A stretch of 27,220 nt of DNA, from positions 1 to 27,220 of the forward strand of contig NZ_CALDKF010000080.1 in the NCBI RefSeq assembly GCF_937898925.1. The letters run 5' to 3'. Position 1 is the stretch's first letter, and each line of letters begins with the position of its first letter. The stretch is from an uncultured Methanobrevibacter sp. (GTDB lineage: Archaea; Methanobacteriota; Methanobacteria; Methanobacteriales; Methanobacteriaceae). A model generated the notes under the pieces. It saw only the letters and a program-made list of their open reading frames with translations. It was not told the DNA's origin and ran no database searches. Positions 23,902 through 27,220 of this stretch are shown here, in pieces. The translations under genes were made by a program, and so were the position numbers.

Positions 23902-24705
23902 CTAATTTCTGGACAATAATCTTCCAAAGAAGGATTCCTTGTTTTTACCAACTTTAAGATCCAACCTAGACTCAAAATCAGGTTCAACCAATCTTATTTT
24001 CTCTTCATAATGCCTTATCTTCTTTATATGAACATCCTGATCGTCAGCAAGCTTGATTATATCCAAATAATACCAAATTCCAGTCTTATATGAATTTATA
24101 GACAATTCCTCATACTTTCCATTGAAAATCCTTTCCAAATCATCACCGAAAGTGAAAAACAGCTTAGTCAATTCGAGAATACGGAGATACCATTCCTTAT
24201 TGACTCTCTGTGCATAGGCATCATTGGCCATTTTTCTTGTATTCGAATCCCCTAAATTCTTAAAGGTAACTGCAGTTATCTGAAAAACGCCACCCACTTC
24301 CCAAATCGCTTCCATTTCCTTCTCTTCAGTCAAATGACTGTCCTTTATTGACTTTAATATTTTAGGAGATGTATTAATCATTTTTCTAATATATGGGATT
24401 ATTTCAGTGACTTTAGCCTTTTCAGCACTTAGATAAATTATATTCAATTGAGCATTATAATCCTCTGGATTTCTTTTTAAAGCTGATTCATAATAGCTTA
24501 AGGGTTTTTTAGGATGAAAATCCTTAGTCTTTTCAGTTATGGATCCTTTCTTTGATTCGAAAGTCTTTTGGTCAGATATCACATCATCTGTAAGCTCTAT
24601 GACCTCAAATGCGGAATACTCTCTGCCACAGGAAGTGCAAATGTACATCTCTTCCTTTCTGGCAAACTTATTGCCTCCGCAATCCTTGCAATGAATCTCC
24701 ATCAT
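23902..24705 (-). CDS. Zinc-ribbon protein of unknown function
   Basis: This 267-residue cytosolic protein starts with a zinc ribbon (Cys6, Cys9, Cys23, Cys26; CKDCGG and CTSCGR), then a charged linker (about 40-70) and a largely helical domain; residues about 70-110 (LSYYESALKRNPEDYNAQLNIIYLSAEKAKV) look like a TPR-type repeat. The last 20 residues are basic. No catalytic motif is seen. Such proteins are common among methanogen and bacterial orphans with zinc-ribbon heads, and protein-protein contact is likely. The ATG is one of two adjacent ATGs after GAGG. It stands alone, divergent from the small ORF at 24847. Confidence 0.75.
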   Translation of the reverse strand: MMEIHCKDCGGNKFARKEEMYICTSCGREYSAFEVIELTDDVISDQKTFESKKGSITEKTKDFHPKKPLSYYESALKRNPEDYNAQLNIIYLSAEKAKVTEIIPYIRKMINTSPKILKSIKDSHLTEEKEMEAIWEVGGVFQITAVTFKNLGDSNTRKMANDAYAQRVNKEWYLRILELTKLFFTFGDDLERIFNGKYEELSINSYKTGIWYYLDIIKLADDQDVHIKKIRHYEEKIRLVEPDFESRLDLKVGKNKESFFGRLLSRN

Positions 24706-24846
24706 ATGATTGTCCTCTTTAAGGTTAAATTAATTTCTTATAAACTTATTTTAAGAAGCAATATTATTTAATCTTTTTTTAAAAAATCATTAAAAAACCA
24801 AAGCTTTATATGTGACCATGCCATTATATTTTTTGAGAGTGAAGGG

Positions 24847-24996
24847 ATGATTTGCATGGGTGATATGGTTAAAGATGTTATAAATAATTTTGACTTGAAA
24901 TCTGGAGTTTCCAGAATATCTGTTTGTCCTATTTTCAATTGCTTTGGACAAAACAGTTCTATTTTTAAAACCATGATGGAAAATGGGAAATTCTAA
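24847..24996 (+). CDS. Possible 49-residue small protein
   Basis: This open frame starts MICMGDMVKDVINNF, is amphipathic, and has three Cys (one near the N-terminus, two in VCPIFNC) and a basic end. Upstream is GAGAGTGAAGGG as a possible ribosome site, and at about 24806 a TTTATAT box about 40 bases before the ATG. An ATG three codons on (24856) is an alternative start. No family is recognised. The promoter-like box and site favour a real gene, but the length makes chance possible. Confidence 0.42.
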   Translation: MICMGDMVKDVINNFDLKSGVSRISVCPIFNCFGQNSSIFKTMMENGKF

Positions 24997-25154
24997 AATA
25001 AGGATCACCTATTTATTTTAGGATTGTTGAGTTATTAAGTCACAGCTAATAATATTATCTTTAAAGACCTATTTTGATAACCCTGTAATCGTTTAATATG
25101 TATCCTATTAATGTAGTAGAAATAAGAATTAAAAAAACATTGGAGGTAAAGACA

Positions 25155-25472
25155 ATGAAAATAAGTGAAAAAATAAAGGAAATGCAAGGCGACTTAGACA
25201 AATATCATGTGACAGAGAAAAAGGAAGAGGAATGCAAATTGGAAGATATGATTATGCTCATGCTAAATGATCAAGGATATTTGGGCCCTGGCAAGATCAT
25301 TGGTGAAAACGATGAATACTTGGATTTCATGTTTTATAAAAGGGAAGGACCTACCTTTTCCCTCAGTATAAAAAAGGAACAGATTTGCGGATTATCCATT
25401 TTGCATAAGCCAGGTGAAGATGAGGAGAAAGAAGGAGACAATGTTGAAATGTCCAAGGCTTTGTATCAATGA
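25155..25472 (+). CDS. Small acidic protein of unknown function, first of a tandem paralogue pair
   Basis: This 105-residue soluble protein has a helical N-terminus (SEKIKEMQGDLDKY) and a beta-rich core with GPGKIIGENDEYLDFMFY and GPTFSLSIKKEQICGLSILHKP, then an acidic tail. The core is shared with the next gene, 67 bases downstream. I know no family for it. The ATG has a full GGAGGT upstream, better than an in-frame ATG at 25098. The core, with alternating strands around IIGE-x-D-x-x-DFM, looks like a small beta domain that could bind a ligand or partner. The triple repeat directly after its stop suggests duplication or regulation of the second copy. Confidence 0.78.
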   Translation: MKISEKIKEMQGDLDKYHVTEKKEEECKLEDMIMLMLNDQGYLGPGKIIGENDEYLDFMFYKREGPTFSLSIKKEQICGLSILHKPGEDEEKEGDNVEMSKALYQ

Positions 25473-25517
25473 TTTTATTGTATAATATTTTATCGTATAA
25501 TATTTTATTGTATTTAT
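25473..25517. repeat. Triple 15-bp tandem repeat between the paralogues
   Basis: The unit TTTTATTGTATAATA occurs at 25473-25487, again with one change at 25488-25502, and a third time degenerate at 25503-25517. It begins at the first base after the stop of the first paralogue and ends 22 bases before the second start. Each unit holds a TATAAT-like core, so it may carry promoter boxes. Confidence 0.85.
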
Positions 25518-25539
25518 TTAATAATTGGAGGCAATTCTT

Positions 25540-25863
25540 ATGAATTTTAGTGAAAAAGTAGCAGAAATTGAAGGAAAAGTAAAGAGTTACAAGTTAGAGA
25601 TTGAAGGTGTGGAAGAGATTCCTGCAGAAGAGATGGTTAGAGTCATGCTTGAAGAAGGAAAAATGCTTGAACCATGCAGAATCATTGGTGAAAGCGATGA
25701 TTTCATTGATTTTATGGTAGTGGATTTGGAAAAAGGCCCTGTTTTTTCCATTTCAATAAACAAGGAAAAAATTGTTGGTTTCGGCACTTTCCATAAACCA
25801 TTAGACGAGTTGGCTAATGAGGAAGAAGAGGTAAATGCAGCACCTTCATCATTATACATGTAA
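25540..25863 (+). CDS. Small acidic protein of unknown function, second of the tandem paralogue pair
   Basis: This 107-residue paralogue of the preceding gene shares SEK at the N-terminus, the MVRVMLEEG helix against MIMLMLNDQG, RIIGESDDFIDFM against KIIGENDEYLDFM, GPVFSISINKEKIVGF against GPTFSLSIKKEQICGL, and HKP. It ends in an acidic then Ala/Ser tail. The ATG at 25540 follows GGAGGC; an in-frame TTG at 25525 overlaps that site. Divergence between the two is substantial, so the duplication is old and both copies appear to be under selection. Function unknown; cytosolic by composition. Confidence 0.78.
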   Translation: MNFSEKVAEIEGKVKSYKLEIEGVEEIPAEEMVRVMLEEGKMLEPCRIIGESDDFIDFMVVDLEKGPVFSISINKEKIVGFGTFHKPLDELANEEEEVNAAPSSLYM

Positions 25864-25870
25864 CTTTTAA

Positions 25871-25896
25871 TTTTTATCCTCTTTTTTATCTTTTTT
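25871..25896 (+). terminator. Oligo-T terminator after the paralogue pair
   Basis: Three T runs of five, six and six bases within 26 bases, immediately downstream of the stop, typical of archaeal termination without a hairpin. Confidence 0.5.
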
Positions 25897-25961
25897 AAAT
25901 ATCGATATAGAAAGGATTTCGAATAAGAAAAATTTGAAAAAATTAATTAAAAGGTGATGAA

Positions 25962-26264
25962 ATGATTCAAATAATTGAGAAAGTGACAAAAGAATTGGAA
26001 AAACTTGGCCTAACAATGGAGACTGTTGAAAACGAACATATACTTGAAGCATGCACAGCTAAGGTTGCATTGGTAGATAACTTAAGCGTAGCAGGAGTCG
26101 ATTTCGATGAACTCGAAAGGAAAGTTTTTCCTGATTCAACATTCATTTATCAAATGATTCAACATCTTGATGAAGGCGGATCTGGCAATGACATGATTTC
26201 AGCCTTCTTGATTAAAGCGATTTATAATTCCCCAGAATTACAGGATATCCTCGACATTCATTAG
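25962..26264 (+). CDS. Small helical protein of unknown function
   Basis: This 100-residue acidic, mainly helical soluble protein has no Cys motif except a single Cys in ILEACTAKVAL. Segments: IIEKVTKELEKLGLTM, then ENEHILEACTAKVAL, GVDFDELERKVFPDS and the C-terminal MISAFLIKAIYNSPELQDIL. The family is not recognised. The ATG follows AAGGTGA. It lies 98 bases after the paralogue pair, separated by T runs, and its stop codon is part of a perfect palindrome. It may form a functional group with the two preceding genes, but only position suggests it. Confidence 0.7.
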   Translation: MIQIIEKVTKELEKLGLTMETVENEHILEACTAKVALVDNLSVAGVDFDELERKVFPDSTFIYQMIQHLDEGGSGNDMISAFLIKAIYNSPELQDILDIH

Positions 26265-26291
26265 GTAAATAAATTTATTTACCCTCTTTTT
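26264..26291 (+). terminator. Perfect palindrome plus T-tract
   Basis: GGTAAATAAATTTATTTACC (26264-26283) is a perfect 20-base palindrome whose first base is the G of the TAG stop; it is followed by CTCTTTTTTT. It is a likely terminator acting in the plus direction. Confidence 0.6.
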
Positions 26292-26330
26292 TTAAAAAAC
26301 TTCATTAAGTGCTTGTAGCGATTGAGAAAT

Positions 26331-26345
26331 GGAAATATAAAAAAA
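26331..26345 (+). promoter_or_regulatory. Possible TATA box upstream of 26399
   Basis: GGAAATATAAAAAAATA lies about 60 bases before the ATG at 26399, between the palindromic terminator and that start, which is a sensible place for a promoter of a new unit. Confidence 0.35.
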
Positions 26346-26398
26346 TAAATACTCATTATAAAAATAGAATTATACAAAAGAATGAATGGGGGAAACTC

Positions 26399-26947
26399 AT
26401 GATAGGTGACGATGACTTTTTCATGCAGAATGCAGACTATCACTATGGAGCCAGCGATACAGAGAAGATGTATGGAAGAGGTTATGATGATTCTGATATT
26501 TATGCCGAAACCCGTGTACACGACATCGAAAACCTCGTCAACTCATGGGTCATGATATATCGACCAGTATCAGTACTAATGCGTGGCAAAATAGGCATAC
26601 AATATCAATACGAAAAACCTGGATTCAAATTTAGACTGAATGCATTTACTCAAAACTATTATGGCAACAGATTTATTCCTCTAATCCATAAAGGAGCAGA
26701 AGTGCCATATTATAGCCATGTTGGCTTACGTACAGACTTCCGTTTATCATGGCAACAAAGTTCATTGGATTATTTCTTCCATAGAATATATTTAAATAGC
26801 AAATATCCTGTCGTACACCTTACTGCAGAAGGAGGTTATATAAAAATACCAGGCTCAGCTAAAAATGAGCCTTATCACGATATATTTGGTAAATTTGGTA
26901 TTTATGCACAACAACATACTTCACTTGGATTTGGAAAAATACATTGA
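26399..26947 (+). pseudogene. Chimeric ORF: start of a methanogen gene joined to a Bacteroidota-like outer-membrane barrel fragment
   Basis: The frame starts at ATG 26399 after GGGGGA, with methanogen-like codons for about 35 residues (MIGDDDFFMQNADYHYG and on to YGRGYDDSDIY). Between roughly 26480 and 26520 codon use shifts to CGT/CGA Arg, CTC, GTC and ACC, and the protein becomes beta-strand-like with alternating aromatic residues (FRLNAFTQNYYGNRF; VGLRTDFRLSWQQSSLDYFF; LNSKYPVVHLTAEGG). That pattern is what I know from C-terminal barrels of Bacteroidota DUF5686-type proteins, which have no place in an archaeon without an outer membrane. The frame ends at 26947, at the next junction. Family name is tentative; foreign origin is well supported. 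Confidence 0.6.
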
Positions 26948-27137
26948 TATAGAACGCGTTGAGCAGATAGCAGGACTGTTCGGAAATTTTGATGAAAATA
27001 TTAAAACGGTTGAAAAACGGTATAATGTTTCGGTCACCTCGCATTCCGACCGAATTAGAATCAAGGGTGACCCGGAGGACGTTGATTCGGCCTTCAGAGC
27101 GATTGAGGGTCTGCTCAAGCTTATAAATAAAGGTGAA
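26931..27137 (+). pseudogene. Fragment of bacterial PhoH-like protein N-terminus (foreign)
   Basis: In a different frame from the barrel fragment the sequence reads LEKYIDIERVEQIAGLFGNF, then DENIKTVEKRYNVSVTSHSD, then RIRIKGDPEDVDSAFRAIEG. This is the KH-like N-terminal region of bacterial PhoH-family ATPases (GSFDENIK-x-IE, then GD-x-I-x-I-x-G). GC-rich codons (TCG, CCG, CGG, GCG) differ sharply from the methanogen genes. It stops matching PhoH around 27120-27137, before the ATPase domain. Confidence 0.7.
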
Positions 27138-27220
27138 GCTAAATTTTATATAGGATTTGATGCGACTGCAGATAGTTTACATGTTGGTCACTTTATGACT
27201 TTATGTTTAATGAAGAGATT
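27121..27220 (+). pseudogene. tyrS: Fragment of bacterial tyrosyl-tRNA synthetase N-terminus (foreign, runs off the window)
   Basis: The frame continues as INKGEAKFYIGFDATADSLH and on to VGHFMTLCLMKR. YIGFDATADSLHVGH is the diagnostic ATP-binding start of bacterial TyrRS, with the class I HIGH signature as HVGH. Archaeal TyrRS has a different sequence here. It joins the PhoH fragment in frame by chance at a stretch (ATAAATAAAGGTGAAG) that suits both proteins. Only the first part is present in the window. Confidence 0.75.

Noticed and set aside
24768..25008. Two overlapping minus-strand ORFs of 68 and 72 residues
   Set aside because: Weak starts and no ribosome site; the plus-strand small ORF with an upstream box explains the region better.
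25473..25517. Possible CRISPR-like array from the 15-bp repeats
   Set aside because: No spacers between units, units too short, and no cas genes in the window.
26399..26947. An archaeal surface protein acquired from Bacteroidota
   Set aside because: The barrel lacks a signal peptide and start of its own, ends at another foreign fragment, and would have no outer membrane to sit in.
27111..27220. A genuine PhoH-TyrRS fusion protein
   Set aside because: Both parts are truncated N-termini without their catalytic bodies and the join is at a short shared word; an artefact is far more likely.

Overview
The window is a strongly AT-rich archaeal contig that looks like Methanobrevibacter or a close relative in the Methanobacteriales. 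This rests on a single-subunit-type thermosome, a membrane-anchored archaeal LonB, an archaeal thiolase/HMG-CoA synthase pair, archaeal PRPP synthase, HypA/HypB, DUF354, BRE/TATA-type promoters, GGTGA-type ribosome binding sites and T-rich terminators. Most genes lie on the minus strand.

Layout. 1-916 (+): the end of a multidrug-type ABC exporter ATPase overlapping a MarR-family regulator. 937-6694 (-): DUF354 protein, HypB, HypA, PRPP synthase, a polytopic membrane protein and a small anchored protein. 6977-9088 (-) LonB, divergent from 9399-11021 (+) cobyric acid synthase. 11169-13424 (-): HMG-CoA synthase and acetoacetyl-CoA thiolase, the first steps of the mevalonate route to archaeal lipids. 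13816-13976 (-): two tRNA-Gly genes, followed by a pair of tiny 3-helix membrane proteins. 14962-18063 (-): a methyltransferase, a small acidic protein and the thermosome. 18493-19380 (+): a TMEM175-like channel. 19569-22277 (-): a long coiled-coil/winged-helix protein and a ferredoxin-nitroreductase broken by a frameshift. 22532-23332 (-): tRNA-Lys and a second pair of 3-helix membrane proteins. 23333-24705: a gene graveyard and a zinc-ribbon protein. 24847-26264 (+): a small ORF, two tandem paralogues of unknown function and a third small protein.

The best candidate for an undescribed system is the duplicated two-gene cassette (14099-14660 and 22774-23332). Each cassette encodes two about 90-residue, 3-TM proteins sharing a GNIEN motif. 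Charges around the helices predict opposite membrane orientations for the two partners, as expected of a LysE-like six-helix carrier split into two genes. Both cassettes sit directly upstream of tRNA genes on the same strand.

The last roughly 720 bases do not belong to this genome. They read successively as a Bacteroidota-like outer-membrane barrel fragment, a bacterial PhoH N-terminus and a bacterial tyrosyl-tRNA synthetase N-terminus, joined at short shared words. That is the signature of a chimeric assembly or amplification product, so the source is probably a gut or rumen metagenome or a single amplified genome. Single-base oddities elsewhere (the nitroreductase frameshift, the AUA start) should be read with that in mind.
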